Assembly (NCBI RefSeq): GCF_023094165.1
Contig: NZ_JALMDK010000022.1
Coordinates: 1 to 64,000, forward strand
Length of the DNA stretch: 64,000 nt
Source: Crossiella sp. S99.2
Lineage (GTDB): Bacteria > Actinomycetota > Actinomycetes > Mycobacteriales > Pseudonocardiaceae
Direction: 5' to 3'
Of this stretch, positions 7,857 through 17,224 are shown one piece after another. A model generated the notes under the pieces. It did not search any database. It was not told the DNA's origin and worked only from the letters and a program-made list of their open reading frames with translations. The position numbers and the translations under genes are program-made. Each line of letters begins with the position of its first letter. Within the stretch, counting starts at the first letter, position 1.

Positions 7857-10800
7857 TCAGCGCCCGACGGTGAGTTCCGCGATCCGCAGGAAGCCCTGCG
7901 CGGTACCCGGCGCGCGACTGGTCAGATCCAGCCGGATGCGACCGGTGCGCACCGGGCTGAAGGTGATCCTGGTCGGCCGGCCGGACCCGGTCGCCCAGGT
8001 GATCTTCGCATCGCGCACCGGGACGAACGCACGTCCGTCCCAATAGGACACTCCGATGCTCGCGGGCAGCGCGTGCGCGGCGTCGGTGCTGAACGAGGCC
8101 GCCGCCGAGCCGACCGGCCCGGAGTCCAGCCCGGACACCGACACCCAGGCCGCCGGATGTGCCCGGCTCACCTCGGGCAGCAGGGCGGTGGCGCGCTTGC
8201 GGTAATGGTTCGACCAGGCGGTGGCCGGGTCACCGTCGAGCATCGCGGCCGGCACCGTGTCCACCGCGCCCGAGTAGCTCGCGTCCGCCGCCGCAACCGG
8301 AGCCTCCGGCGGCGCGGCCGGGAGTTCGGGTTCGGCGACTCCTGGGCGGCTGCCGGTGGCCGGGACGATCGTGATCCCGGCCCGCAGGCCCGGCGCGGTC
8401 GCGGTGATGGCCACGGCCGGTGTGCCGCGGGCGGACCGGATTATGGCCAGTGCCTTGCCGTTGAACGCGGTCCGTGAGTTCGCCTGGTAGTTCTCGGCGC
8501 TCTCCTGACGTCCGTTGTCCAGCCCGGCCAGGCTGCCGCCGTTGACCCGGAAGGACATCAGGTTGTCCGCCCCTGGCACGACCACCCCGGCCTTGTCGAC
8601 GACCTCGGCGGTGACGAAGGTGTGTGCTTTGCCGTCGGCCTTGGTGGTCGTGCGGTCCGGGGTCAGTGTGATCGCGTGCGGTGTGCCCGCGGTGCGAAGC
8701 TCGTCCCTGGCGACCTCGGTGCCGCCGCGTTTGGCCACCGCGAGCAGTCGTCCGGGCTGGAAGGGCACCGACCAGGTGAGGTGCAGCTTGCCCGCGCTGC
8801 CGTTGGGGCTGGTGTAGCTGCCGGGGAACCGACCGGAGGTGACGGTCTTGTCGTCTCCGGTGGCCTCGGTGGTCTCCAGGTAGCGGGTGCCGCCGGTGCT
8901 GGTCTTGGTGTCGAACCTGCGTTCCCCCAACGATTTTCCGTTGAGGAACAGTTCCACGGTGTCGGCGTTGCTGTAGGCCCACACCGACACCGGGCCGCCC
9001 GGTTTGTGGTCGGTCCAGTTCATCGGCAGCAGGTGCACCATCGGTTCGGTGGTCCACTGGCTGCGGAACAGGTGGTAGAAGTCCTTGGCGAACCCGGCGG
9101 TGTCCACCGCGCCGAAGAACGAGGACTTCACCGGGAACACGTCATACGGCGTGGGCTCGCCGAGGTAGTCGATGCCGGTCCACAGGAACTGTCCGGCGAA
9201 CCAGCTGCGGTCCCGGTCCTTCTTCAGCCCGTACTCACCGCTGTAGGTCCACGTCTCCAGGTTGTTGTCATAAGAGGAGGTGTTGCGTTTGCCGGGGGTG
9301 AAGTTCTCGCCGGTGTTGAGCTGGTCGGGGTCCTGGTAGTGGCCACGGGTGGAAGTGGAGGAAGAGGACTCGCTCTCGAAGAAGAACTTGGTCGGATAGC
9401 GGGCGTGCAGCGCGTCGACCGAGGCCGCCGTGTTGTAGTTCAGGCCCATCCCGTCGAGCAGCTTCAGGATCTCCTCCTGCGGCGACCCGGCCGCGGGCAG
9501 CCCGCGGTACTTGTCCGAGCCCATCACGATCGGTCGGGTGGCATCCACCGCCCGCACGTCCGCGATGAGCCGCTTGGCGATCGGCACCCCGATGGCGGCG
9601 GTGGAGTCCGGGATCTCGTTGCCGATGGACCACATCACCACCGACGGGGAGTTCTTGGCCGCGTGCACCATCTCCCGGATGTCGGCGCTGCTGTGCGCGT
9701 CGAAGAACCGGCCGTAGTCGAACTGGGTCTTCGGGGTGCGCCAGGTGTCGAATGCCTCGATCTGCAACAGCAGACCCAGTTCCTCGCAGGCCTGGGTGAA
9801 CTCCGGCGCCGGCGGGTTGTGCGAGGTGCGCACGGCGTTCACGCCCATGCTCTTCATGATCTGCAACTGCCGGACGATCGCGTCCTTGCCGGTCGCGGAG
9901 CCCAGAGCGCCCAGGTCGTGGTGCAGGTTGACGCCCTTGAGCTTGGTCTCCTTGCCGTTGAGCGAGAAGCCGTGGTCCGAGTGGAAGGCGAAGTACCGGA
10001 CACCCGTGCGAGTACTTACCCGGTCGACCACCTTGCCCGCCACCGAGATCTCGGTGTCCACTGTGTACAGATGAGGCCGCTCCGCCGACCACAGCGCCGG
10101 TTGCTCGATCCGCACCTCGGTGCTCGCGGTGCGCGGCTCCGGGCCGAGATCGGCACGTGCGCTCCCCCGGCCTGCCACCTTGCCGTTCGCGTCCTTGACC
10201 GTGGCGGTGATCTCGGCCTGGGCCGGCGCGTTCTCACTCACGGCGGTGGTCGCCACGCGCATCGTGGCGAAACCGGAGCCGATGGTGTTCGCCAGGTCGG
10301 GGGTGGTCACGGTCACGCCGTGGCGAGTGACGTGGACGGGGTCGGTGACGACCAGCCGGACGTCGCGGTAGATGCCGCTGCCGGAGTACCAGCGGCTGCT
10401 CGGGATCTGGTTGCGGGCCCGGACGCTGAGCACGTCCGGGGTGCCGTTGGTGTGGGCATGCGGGGTGAGGTCGAGGGCGAAACCGGTGTAGCCGTAGGGG
10501 TGACGGCCGATCAGCTTGCCGTTGAGGTAGACCTCGGCGTCCATGTAGACGCCGTCGAACTCGATCGCCACCTTCTTGCCGGCCACTGTCGGTGGCAGGG
10601 TGAAGGTCTTGCGGTACCAGCCCAGGCCGCCGGGCAGGAACGCGGTGCCCGCGGTGGTGTGCGCGCCCCGCACCGGGTTGAGTCCGATGCTCCAGTCGTG
10701 CGGCAGTCGCACATCAGTCCACAGTGGACTAAGCGGGTCCGGCTGGGGAGCCTGCTCGCCGGTGGTGTTGACCAGGGCGAAGCGCCAGCCCTCGGTGAAG

Positions 10801-10937
10801 TCCACCGCCCGGCCGGCGGGCCGGACCTGTTCGCCCGGCTCGGCTTGCGCCGCCGTGGGCGCGCCACACACTCCCGCGGCGACCACACAACCGAGGAAGC
10901 AGGCCCACCATCGTTTGGTCCGTCGCCGCAACGACAT
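7857..10937 (-). CDS. Secreted GH2 beta-galactosidase-type enzyme
   Basis: A 1026-residue secreted exo-glycosidase, probably a beta-galactosidase trimming pectic galactan, arabinogalactan or similar side chains. The order is: signal peptide (about 1-32), GH2 sugar-binding domain (about 50-195), immunoglobulin-like domain (200-315), TIM barrel (315-600) with acid/base E441 in WSIGNEI and nucleophile near E521/E523 in FFFESES, then beta-sandwich domains and a C-terminal discoidin (F5/8, CBM32-like) domain (about 890-1026). Substrate specificity within GH2 (galactosidase, mannosidase, glucuronidase) cannot be fixed by eye. ATG 10937 is preceded by GGGACGG. Confidence 0.88.
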   Translation of the reverse strand: MSLRRRTKRWWACFLGCVVAAGVCGAPTAAQAEPGEQVRPAGRAVDFTEGWRFALVNTTGEQAPQPDPLSPLWTDVRLPHDWSIGLNPVRGAHTTAGTAFLPGGLGWYRKTFTLPPTVAGKKVAIEFDGVYMDAEVYLNGKLIGRHPYGYTGFALDLTPHAHTNGTPDVLSVRARNQIPSSRWYSGSGIYRDVRLVVTDPVHVTRHGVTVTTPDLANTIGSGFATMRVATTAVSENAPAQAEITATVKDANGKVAGRGSARADLGPEPRTASTEVRIEQPALWSAERPHLYTVDTEISVAGKVVDRVSTRTGVRYFAFHSDHGFSLNGKETKLKGVNLHHDLGALGSATGKDAIVRQLQIMKSMGVNAVRTSHNPPAPEFTQACEELGLLLQIEAFDTWRTPKTQFDYGRFFDAHSSADIREMVHAAKNSPSVVMWSIGNEIPDSTAAIGVPIAKRLIADVRAVDATRPIVMGSDKYRGLPAAGSPQEEILKLLDGMGLNYNTAASVDALHARYPTKFFFESESSSSTSTRGHYQDPDQLNTGENFTPGKRNTSSYDNNLETWTYSGEYGLKKDRDRSWFAGQFLWTGIDYLGEPTPYDVFPVKSSFFGAVDTAGFAKDFYHLFRSQWTTEPMVHLLPMNWTDHKPGGPVSVWAYSNADTVELFLNGKSLGERRFDTKTSTGGTRYLETTEATGDDKTVTSGRFPGSYTSPNGSAGKLHLTWSVPFQPGRLLAVAKRGGTEVARDELRTAGTPHAITLTPDRTTTKADGKAHTFVTAEVVDKAGVVVPGADNLMSFRVNGGSLAGLDNGRQESAENYQANSRTAFNGKALAIIRSARGTPAVAITATAPGLRAGITIVPATGSRPGVAEPELPAAPPEAPVAAADASYSGAVDTVPAAMLDGDPATAWSNHYRKRATALLPEVSRAHPAAWVSVSGLDSGPVGSAAASFSTDAAHALPASIGVSYWDGRAFVPVRDAKITWATGSGRPTRITFSPVRTGRIRLDLTSRAPGTAQGFLRIAELTVGR

Positions 10938-11053
10938 CGCACCGTCCCGTAAGTCGAAGGAGAATCCGTGTTATCGGAGCGGAGCCGAGGACCTGGCGCG
11001 ACCGCGCACCCGGCCTCATCGGCGGTGGTGGCGACGGTGAACCGACTGGGGCA

Positions 11054-11095
11054 ACTCGGTGTTCCGGTGTCAGGCTGGGTACCGGAACACCGAGT
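11054..11095 (-). terminator. Terminator after GH30 galactanase
   Basis: Perfect 15-bp arms ACTCGGTGTTCCGGT / ACCGGAACACCGAGT with a 12-base loop lie immediately downstream of the minus-strand GH30 stop codon. Confidence 0.85.
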
Positions 11096-11098
11096 GGG

Positions 11099-13084
11099 TC
11101 AGCTGACCCGGGTCGCCGCCCAGCGCTGGTTGTCCCTGGAGGTCGGCTGGTACAGGCCGATTCGCGCGCCGTCGGCCTGGGACTCGCCGGTCACGTCGAG
11201 CACCGCGCCGGTGCCCGCGTTGACGAAGGTCCAGCTGCCGTCGCCGGTGGAGGAGGGGATCCACCGGGCCTCCGGACTGTCGGCCGCGCCGGGGCGCAGC
11301 ACCACCGCGCTCCCGGCCGCGGCCAGTCGCTGCCCGGTGGCGGCGTTGACCACCGCGAACTGGGCCCGGTTGCCGTAACCGCCGGACTTGCGCTCCAGCC
11401 GCCACACCTGGTCCGCGGCGGCCGGGTCGGTGGTGCGCTGCACCAGATCGGAGCCGGCGGGCGCGAGCGACTTGCCGCTCTGCGCGCCGGTCAGCCGGTG
11501 CGCGCCGCCCAGCGCGGCCTCGCCGCGCACCCCGCTCACCCCGCGCACCTGGAAGGTGGTGACCGAGCGGGCGGGCACGGTCAGCGTGGCCTTGCCGTCC
11601 CGCACCCGCACCGCGGCGCCCTCGGCCAGCGCGCCACGCGCGTCGGTGACCACCGGCCGTACGCTGGCGTATGGCGACACCGAGGCGAACCGGGACAGGT
11701 CGAGGTGCACCGTCCGCGGCTGGTCGGTCTTGTTCAGGTGCACCACGGAGGTCAGCTCCGCGCCGGGTCCGCGCACCGCGGCCACGTCGGTGGTGGTGTC
11801 CACCGCGACCAGCCGGTCGCCGGGCCTGATGTGGTGGGTGAAGTTGCGCAGGGTGTGGAACTTGGTGTTCACCCTGGGCGCGCAGGTGGCGAGGGTGTCC
11901 TTGGGCCCGCAGTTGAACGGGATCTGGACCACGCCCCAGTTCATCCCCGCGGGCGACTCACCGCCGGGCTTCATGTTGTCGTAGTCCTCGATTGCCTGCC
12001 ACAGCTGCCAGCTGCGCGGTTCCAGCTCGCGCAGGTCGTCGATCACCCGCTCGGCGATGCCCAGGCCGGGGTCCATGCTGGTGAAGCTCTGCCCCGATCC
12101 CCAGGAGCCGTCCACCTCGCTCATCCACAGCGGCTTGTCCGCGCCCTTGGCGATGTCCCGTGCCGAGGTGCGGCGGCCGGTGCCGTAGGTGTGCACGTTC
12201 AGCTGTCCGACCTTGGCGCGCACCTCGGCCGGGTAGCCGGCCCAGTTCTCGGCGAAGATGCCGGGATTGGTCTCATCCGGCGCCGAGACGGCCGCCCGCA
12301 GCGACTTCGCCCGCAGCGCCGCGGCCACCGGCGGGATGACCTTGGCCTGCAAGCCGGGGCTCAGGTGCGCGCCCTCCTGGCGACCGCCGGTCGGGTCACC
12401 GCCGGGGCCCAGGGTGGTGCGCCAGTACGGGGTGTTGGGCTCGTTGAACGGATCGAGGGTGTCGAACCGGATGCCGTGCGCGCGTTCCAGCTCGACCATC
12501 GCCTGGGTCAGGTAGGCGGCGAAGTCCTCGACCCGGTCCGCGCGCAGCTGGTCGGCCGAGGGGTCGAAGCCGCCGGAAACGTAGCCGCTGACCGTCTGGA
12601 ACCAGGGCGGGGAGTTGCTGAATGCCTCCCAGTGGGTGACCTTCGACTTGATCCGGTCCACCCACCAGCGCTGCCGGGGGTCGGCCGAGGCGTCGAACAG
12701 GCGCGGGTCGCCCGGCCGCCACCAGTCGGTGTCCTCGCGCGTGGTGCCGGCCGGCGCCCGCCACCAGCCGGGCACGGCCGCGCCGGGGCGGAGGTAGGGC
12801 GGCACGTCGGGGGCGTTGCCGCCACCGATGTTGTAGCGCGCCATGTTCAGCCGCAGCCCCTGCTCGCCGAAGAGCAGCTCGGCCAGCCGGTCGCGGATCT
12901 CCGCCGGGTAGCCGCCGGTGGCGTTGGCGAACCAGATCAGGCTGGTGCCCCAGCCCTGGAACGGCTGCTGCTGGTAGGTCGGATCGGGCCGGACGGTGGT
13001 CGAGGGCGCCGCCGCGGCGGCCGGTGTCACCACGGCCGCGAAGGCCAGTGCCGACACAGCAAGGACGCGGATCAGTCTGGTCAT
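11099..13084 (-). CDS. Secreted GH30 endo-beta-1,6-galactanase-like, ricin domain
   Basis: The 661-residue enzyme has a signal peptide (about 1-26), a GH30 barrel opening with QPFQGWGTSLIWFANATGGYP, acid/base E215 in DPFNEPNTPYW, and nucleophile E323 in WMSEVDGSW. A beta-sandwich follows, then a C-terminal ricin-type beta-trefoil (CBM13-like, about 530-661, with repeated Q-W motifs such as DQVWRLE and NQRWAATRV). The barrel opening and NMARYNIGGGN resemble subfamily 5 endo-beta-1,6-galactanases that attack type II arabinogalactan; this is recognised from memory, not computed. Its catalytic residues are intact, unlike the GH30 at 2479. ATG 13084; TGTTcacgttAACA lies 18 bases upstream. Confidence 0.85.
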   Translation of the reverse strand: MTRLIRVLAVSALAFAAVVTPAAAAAPSTTVRPDPTYQQQPFQGWGTSLIWFANATGGYPAEIRDRLAELLFGEQGLRLNMARYNIGGGNAPDVPPYLRPGAAVPGWWRAPAGTTREDTDWWRPGDPRLFDASADPRQRWWVDRIKSKVTHWEAFSNSPPWFQTVSGYVSGGFDPSADQLRADRVEDFAAYLTQAMVELERAHGIRFDTLDPFNEPNTPYWRTTLGPGGDPTGGRQEGAHLSPGLQAKVIPPVAAALRAKSLRAAVSAPDETNPGIFAENWAGYPAEVRAKVGQLNVHTYGTGRRTSARDIAKGADKPLWMSEVDGSWGSGQSFTSMDPGLGIAERVIDDLRELEPRSWQLWQAIEDYDNMKPGGESPAGMNWGVVQIPFNCGPKDTLATCAPRVNTKFHTLRNFTHHIRPGDRLVAVDTTTDVAAVRGPGAELTSVVHLNKTDQPRTVHLDLSRFASVSPYASVRPVVTDARGALAEGAAVRVRDGKATLTVPARSVTTFQVRGVSGVRGEAALGGAHRLTGAQSGKSLAPAGSDLVQRTTDPAAADQVWRLERKSGGYGNRAQFAVVNAATGQRLAAAGSAVVLRPGAADSPEARWIPSSTGDGSWTFVNAGTGAVLDVTGESQADGARIGLYQPTSRDNQRWAATRVS

Positions 13085-13102
13085 CAGGTCCCGTCGGCAG
13101 GT

Positions 13103-13120
13103 GATGTTCACGTTAACATC
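13103..13120. promoter_or_regulatory. TGTTA-type operator before GH30 galactanase
   Basis: GATGTTCACGTTAACATC matches its own reverse complement at 16 of 18 positions. The same half-sites recur as TGTTAGCGTTAACA at 27520-27533, before the GH43-like gene. Its position between promoter and start fits a repressor site. Such TGTTAGCGYTAACA-like sites occur in arabinose/arabinan LacI regulons, so an arabinose link is possible. Confidence 0.55.
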
Positions 13121-13317
13121 TAGCCCTCCACCGACCACCCCCGTCAAGAGGGGTTGGTAGCACACCCGGTATGCTGGGACGATTGACGCACCATTCGACG
13201 AGCGTCGACGCGCGTCGCAGAATGCGGAAATTCTTCGGAAATTCACGGTGCTGAACTCGATTTTTGCGAGTCGCCACCGGACGGTATGTTCAAGGATGAG
13301 TCCGAGAGGGGAGGACA

Positions 13318-13701
13318 GTGCGCGCGGTCTTGCTCGCGATTGTGCTGAGCCTGCTGGGTGTGCTCACCCCGGCATGTGAGCCCCCTGTCGAGAACGCCGC
13401 CGTGCTGCCATTGTCCGGACCGCACAGCCCCGAGCCGTCAAAGGACAGCCACAAACCTGCCAAGGAAGGCCACAAGCCGGCCAAGGAAAGCCCGAAAGAG
13501 GAATTCCCGCGCAAGGCCGCCAGGGAGGCGCCCGCCCACCTGGTCGCCCGCCGACCCCGGTTGGCCACTGAACTCCTTGCCACACAACGCCTCGCGCACG
13601 GCCCTCGGGCGGACGCGCACCGTCCGCCGCACCGGCTGCGACCGGCCGAGCACCTGCACGAACTGACCGCACCTCCGGCATTACAGGTGTTCCGGAACTG
13701 A
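13318..13701 (+). CDS. Small secreted/lipoprotein-like hypothetical protein
   Basis: A 127-residue protein starting at GTG with an excellent GGGGAGGAC ribosome site. Residues 1-19 form a hydrophobic signal (MRAVLLAIVLSLLGVLTP) followed by ACEPP, which may be a weak lipobox. The remainder is charged and low complexity, with HKPAKEGHKPAKES repeats and a His/Arg/Pro-rich tail. I do not recognise a family. It lies between the divergent GH30 and the carbonic anhydrase gene. Confidence 0.6.
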   Translation: MRAVLLAIVLSLLGVLTPACEPPVENAAVLPLSGPHSPEPSKDSHKPAKEGHKPAKESPKEEFPRKAAREAPAHLVARRPRLATELLATQRLAHGPRADAHRPPHRLRPAEHLHELTAPPALQVFRN

Positions 13702-13756
13702 TCAGCGCGGATGTCGCTGAACAGCCGAACACACACAATGCACAGTGAGGGATCCC

Positions 13757-14344
13757 ATGGATATCCGTCGCCTGATCGAACGCGCCCGCGAACACCCCTT
13801 CCGGCGTCCGAAGAACGCGGGCCGCAGCCTCGCGGCCGGTCAGCAGCCCACCGCCTTGTTCATCACCTGCGCGGACTCGCGCATCGTCCCCTCGGCCATC
13901 ACCGGAGCTGAAGCGGGCAGCCTGTTCGAGTTGCGCACCGCGGGCAACGTCATTCCCGAATACCGCCCGGAAGCCCCCTCCAGCGAGATGGCCACCATCG
14001 AGTTCGCGGTGGTCGGGCTCCGGGTGCCCGAGGTGATCGTGTGCGGGCACTCGCACTGCGGCGCGGTCAGCGCACTGCACGGCGCCGCCATCGACCACCT
14101 GCCCACCATGCGCGGCTGGCTCGCCCGGCACCACCTCCTGCCCACCGCGGCCACCGCGGCGGACCCGGCGCTGCGCGCGGAGGGACAGCGGCACCTGCTC
14201 GCGCAGCTGCGCACGCTGGCGGCCTACCCGTTCGTCCGCGAGCGGGTCCAGGCCGGTGAGCTGCGGGTGCACGGCTGGTTCTACGACATCGAGACCGGCG
14301 CCGTGCTGACCCCGGCCGCGGCCTCGACCTTCCAGCCGCTGTGA
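13757..14344 (+). CDS. Beta-class carbonic anhydrase
   Basis: It interconverts CO2 and bicarbonate. The 195-residue protein carries the zinc ligands C38, H98 and C101 and the catalytic D40/R42 dyad in CADSR and CGHSHCGA. The ATG at 13757 (GAGGGA upstream) is preferred over GTG 13745. The stop overlaps the start of the SulP transporter (GTGA), so the two are translationally coupled. The enzyme probably supplies or consumes the transporter's bicarbonate. Confidence 0.93.
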   Translation: MDIRRLIERAREHPFRRPKNAGRSLAAGQQPTALFITCADSRIVPSAITGAEAGSLFELRTAGNVIPEYRPEAPSSEMATIEFAVVGLRVPEVIVCGHSHCGAVSALHGAAIDHLPTMRGWLARHHLLPTAATAADPALRAEGQRHLLAQLRTLAAYPFVRERVQAGELRVHGWFYDIETGAVLTPAAASTFQPL

Positions 14345-15846
14345 GGCCGGCCGTGACCAGGACGATCGAACCCACGCGACAACACACTCCCCTGCTACGC
14401 CGCCCCGGCTGGCGGCAGACCTTCGGCCAGGACCTCGGCGCCTCGCTGGTGGTGTTCCTGGTGGCGCTGCCGCTGTGCGTGGGCGTCGCGGTCGCCTCCG
14501 GGGTGCCCGCCGAACTCGGCATCGTCACCGGCATCGTCGGCGGCCTGGTTGTCGGCCTGCTGCCGGGCAGCACCATGCAGGTCAGCGGCCCGGCAGCGGG
14601 ACTCACCGTGCTGGTGGCCGACGCGGTGGCCACCCACGGCATCGGCGCGCTCGGCCTGATCGTGCTCGGCGCCGGACTGCTGCAGGTGCTGCTCGGCGCG
14701 CTGCGCTGCGGCACCTGGTTCCGCGCCATTTCCCCCGCCGTCGTGCAGGGCATGCTGGCCGGCATCGGACTGGTGCTCATCCTCGGCCAGCTCTACCCGT
14801 TAGCCGGCGCCACCCAGCCGGTCAGCACCTGGGCCAAGACAACAGGCCTGCCGGGGCTGGTGGAGTCGGCGCTGACCACCTCGGCCGGGCTGAGCGCGCT
14901 GGCGGTAGGCGTGCTCACCGTCGTGGTGATGACGCTGTGGCAACGCGCCCCGCGGCGGCTGCGCACCGTGCCGGGGGTGCTGGTCGGCGTGGTCACCGCC
15001 GCGGCCGTCGCGCTGGCCGCCGGGCTGGACGTGCGGCGCATCCAGGTGGGCAACCTGCTTGAGCAGGTCCAGCTGCCGAACTTCTCGCTGCTGGACGCCG
15101 GGTTGCTGGGCTCGGCGCTGGTGTTCGCGCTGGTGTCCTCGGCGGAGAGCCTGTTCAGCGCCGCCGCCGTGGACCGCATGCACAGCGGCCCGCGCACCCG
15201 GTACAACCAGGAGCTGGTCGCGCAGGGTGTCGGCAACACGGTGTGCGGCCTGCTGGGCGCGCTGCCGATGACCGCGGTGATCGTGCGCAGCGCGGCCAAC
15301 GTCAACGCCGGGGCCCGCACCAAGGCCTCCCGGGTGCTGCACGGGGTGTGGCTGCTGCTGTTCGCGGCGCTGCTGCCGGGTCTGCTGACCTACCTCCCGG
15401 CCGCGGTGCTGGCCGCGCTGCTGGTGCACGCGGGCTGGAAGCTGCTGGGCCTGCGCGCGGTGGCCGCCATGCTGCGCACCGACCGGGCCGAGGGCGCCAT
15501 CCTGGTGCTCACCGCCGGGCTGATCGTGAGCACCGACCTGCTCACCGGCACCCTGGCCGGTCTGCTGGCCGCGGTGCTGAAAACCGCGTGGGACGTCTCG
15601 CACCTGTCGGCCACGGTCACCCCGCAGGGTCCCGAGGACGAGGTGGTCGTGTTGCGCGGCAACGCCACCTTCCTGCGGCTGCCCCGGCTGCTCGCGGTGC
15701 TGGAGGGCCTGCCGCTGACCAAGCACGTGCGGTTGGACCTCACCGGCCTGCGCCACCTCGACCAGGCCTGCGGCCAGGCCATCGACCACTGGGTGACCCG
15801 GCACCGCGAGGCCGGGCTGGACGTGCACGTGGTCAAGGCGGAGTGA
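14341..15846 (+). CDS. SulP-family anion (bicarbonate) transporter
   Basis: A 501-residue SLC26/SulP membrane protein with about 10-12 transmembrane helices. It has family motifs in the first part (ALPLCVGVAVASGVPAELGI, GPAAGLTVLV) and centre (AESLFSAAAVDRM, NTVCGLLGALPMT), and a reduced C-terminal STAS-like segment (about 430-501, KHVRLDLTGLRHLDQACGQAIDHW). SulP proteins move sulfate, bicarbonate or other anions. The coupled carbonic anhydrase argues for bicarbonate. Confidence 0.9.
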   Translation: MRPAVTRTIEPTRQHTPLLRRPGWRQTFGQDLGASLVVFLVALPLCVGVAVASGVPAELGIVTGIVGGLVVGLLPGSTMQVSGPAAGLTVLVADAVATHGIGALGLIVLGAGLLQVLLGALRCGTWFRAISPAVVQGMLAGIGLVLILGQLYPLAGATQPVSTWAKTTGLPGLVESALTTSAGLSALAVGVLTVVVMTLWQRAPRRLRTVPGVLVGVVTAAAVALAAGLDVRRIQVGNLLEQVQLPNFSLLDAGLLGSALVFALVSSAESLFSAAAVDRMHSGPRTRYNQELVAQGVGNTVCGLLGALPMTAVIVRSAANVNAGARTKASRVLHGVWLLLFAALLPGLLTYLPAAVLAALLVHAGWKLLGLRAVAAMLRTDRAEGAILVLTAGLIVSTDLLTGTLAGLLAAVLKTAWDVSHLSATVTPQGPEDEVVVLRGNATFLRLPRLLAVLEGLPLTKHVRLDLTGLRHLDQACGQAIDHWVTRHREAGLDVHVVKAE

Positions 15847-15854
15847 AGCGCCGC

Positions 15855-15887
15855 GCCTGGGCCCGGTCATCGTGACCGGGCCCAGGC
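15855..15887. terminator. Strong bidirectional terminator
   Basis: GCCTGGGCCCGGTCA and its exact complement form a 15-bp stem with a 3-base loop between the convergent SulP and nuclease-like genes. Confidence 0.9.
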
Positions 15888-15896
15888 GACCCCCGG

Positions 15897-17210
15897 TCAC
15901 CCTGGCAGGTAGATCACGCCCAGCTGGTCGATCTCCGCGCCGGCCCGGCCGGTGAACCCGGCGATGCGCCAGCCCGGCGGTGCGGTGAAGGTGACCGCGT
16001 CGCCGGTCGGCCGCCCCGCGCCGACCAGCCGCCCCCGGTCGGTGGCCAGCTGCGCGGAGAAGACCCTGGTGCGGCCGGAATGCCGGCCCTTGGTCAGGGT
16101 CAGCCGGACCAGGCGTTCACCGGGGTCCAGGGTCAGCGTGCCCGCGCTGCCGCCGGAACCGCCGTGCCGCAGGGTGCTGCCGTCCGCGCGGGTCAGCTCC
16201 ACCGCGTCCAGGCGTTCGGCGCCGCGCAGCAGCACCGAGCGTTCGGCCTGCGGGCCGCTGACCCGGTCCAGGTCGGTGAACGGCGTGCCGTGCGGGCCGC
16301 CGAAGTGGTCGCTGAGCCGGATGCCCTCGGCCAGGGTGAACTCGAACCTGGTCAGGTGCGGGTAGTGGTCGGAGAGCGGTTTTCCCTTGGCGTCCAAGAA
16401 CTTGGCGTGCTCGTTGTGGTAGGAGCGCGCGGTGAGCCGGAGCAGCCGGTTGCCCCGGTAGAAGACCTTGTCCACCACCTCGCACTCCTCGGTGACCGCG
16501 GCCGGGTCGCACACCAGCGCCGGTGCGCCGGCCGCGGGCGGCTGCCCGCCGCGGACCAGCTCGACCCAGGGATCGGTCAGGCCGGCGCCCGCGATCAGCT
16601 CGCGGATGTTGTCGCCGGTGCGGGTGTAGCGGGTGTTGGTGTCGCCGGTGACCAGCACCGCGTTGCCCGCCGAGTGGGTGGCGATGAACCGGGTCAGCTG
16701 GGTCAGGTTCGCCCGGCGGGCGGCCAGGTCGGCCTCGGTGCTGCCCGCGTTGGCGTGCAGGTTGTAGTGATCCAGGTGCACGCCCTCGGCCACCCGCAGC
16801 CGGGAGACGGTGAAACCCTTGGGGGTCAAGCAGTCCGTGCCGTTGCACGCGGCCCAGCTGACCCTGGTGAAGTCCTGGACCGGGAACGCGGACAGGGTGT
16901 TGAGCCCGTCCCCGAGCCCGGCCCCGCCGCTGGTGGCGGTGCGGTGCGGATGGTTGTCCCCGGCGTAGAGGGCGGCGTGGTAGTCGAAGTCCTCCTGCGC
17001 GGCCACCAGGTCATAAGGCGCCAGCCGGGGGCTGATCAGCGGGGTGTTGACCGCCGGGTTGCCCGAGGAGATGCCCTCGGGCAGTCCGGCGATGTTGTAG
17101 GTGAGCACCGAGAAACCGCCGCCGGCGGCCGGGGCGGCCACGGCGGGGGTGGTGGGCAGGGTGAGCGAGAGGGCCAGTGCCAGCCCTGCCGCGGTGCGCC
17201 TCGTTCGCAT
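15897..17210 (-). CDS. Secreted endonuclease/phosphatase-fold protein with jacalin domain
   Basis: The 437-residue protein has a signal peptide (about 1-26) and an exonuclease-endonuclease-phosphatase (DNase I-like) domain: LTYNIAGLPE, QEDFDYH, DHYNLHANAG, TGDTNTRY and LSDHYPHL carry the Mg-binding and catalytic residues. A C-terminal jacalin-like lectin domain follows (about 300-437, ending GFTGRAGAEIDQLGVIYLPG). It may act on nucleic acid, phospholipid (sphingomyelinase-like) or phosphosugar; sequence alone does not decide. It lies 14 bases downstream of the GH3 gene on the same strand, so it is probably the last gene of the alpha-xylosidase operon. Confidence 0.82.
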   Translation of the reverse strand: MRTRRTAAGLALALSLTLPTTPAVAAPAAGGGFSVLTYNIAGLPEGISSGNPAVNTPLISPRLAPYDLVAAQEDFDYHAALYAGDNHPHRTATSGGAGLGDGLNTLSAFPVQDFTRVSWAACNGTDCLTPKGFTVSRLRVAEGVHLDHYNLHANAGSTEADLAARRANLTQLTRFIATHSAGNAVLVTGDTNTRYTRTGDNIRELIAGAGLTDPWVELVRGGQPPAAGAPALVCDPAAVTEECEVVDKVFYRGNRLLRLTARSYHNEHAKFLDAKGKPLSDHYPHLTRFEFTLAEGIRLSDHFGGPHGTPFTDLDRVSGPQAERSVLLRGAERLDAVELTRADGSTLRHGGSGGSAGTLTLDPGERLVRLTLTKGRHSGRTRVFSAQLATDRGRLVGAGRPTGDAVTFTAPPGWRIAGFTGRAGAEIDQLGVIYLPG

Positions 17211-17224
17211 GGCCGGACCCCTTG

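Noticed and set aside
8622-10952. A 776-codon plus-strand frame opposite GH2
   Set aside because: No domain or ribosome site is seen, and the minus strand encodes a convincing GH2.
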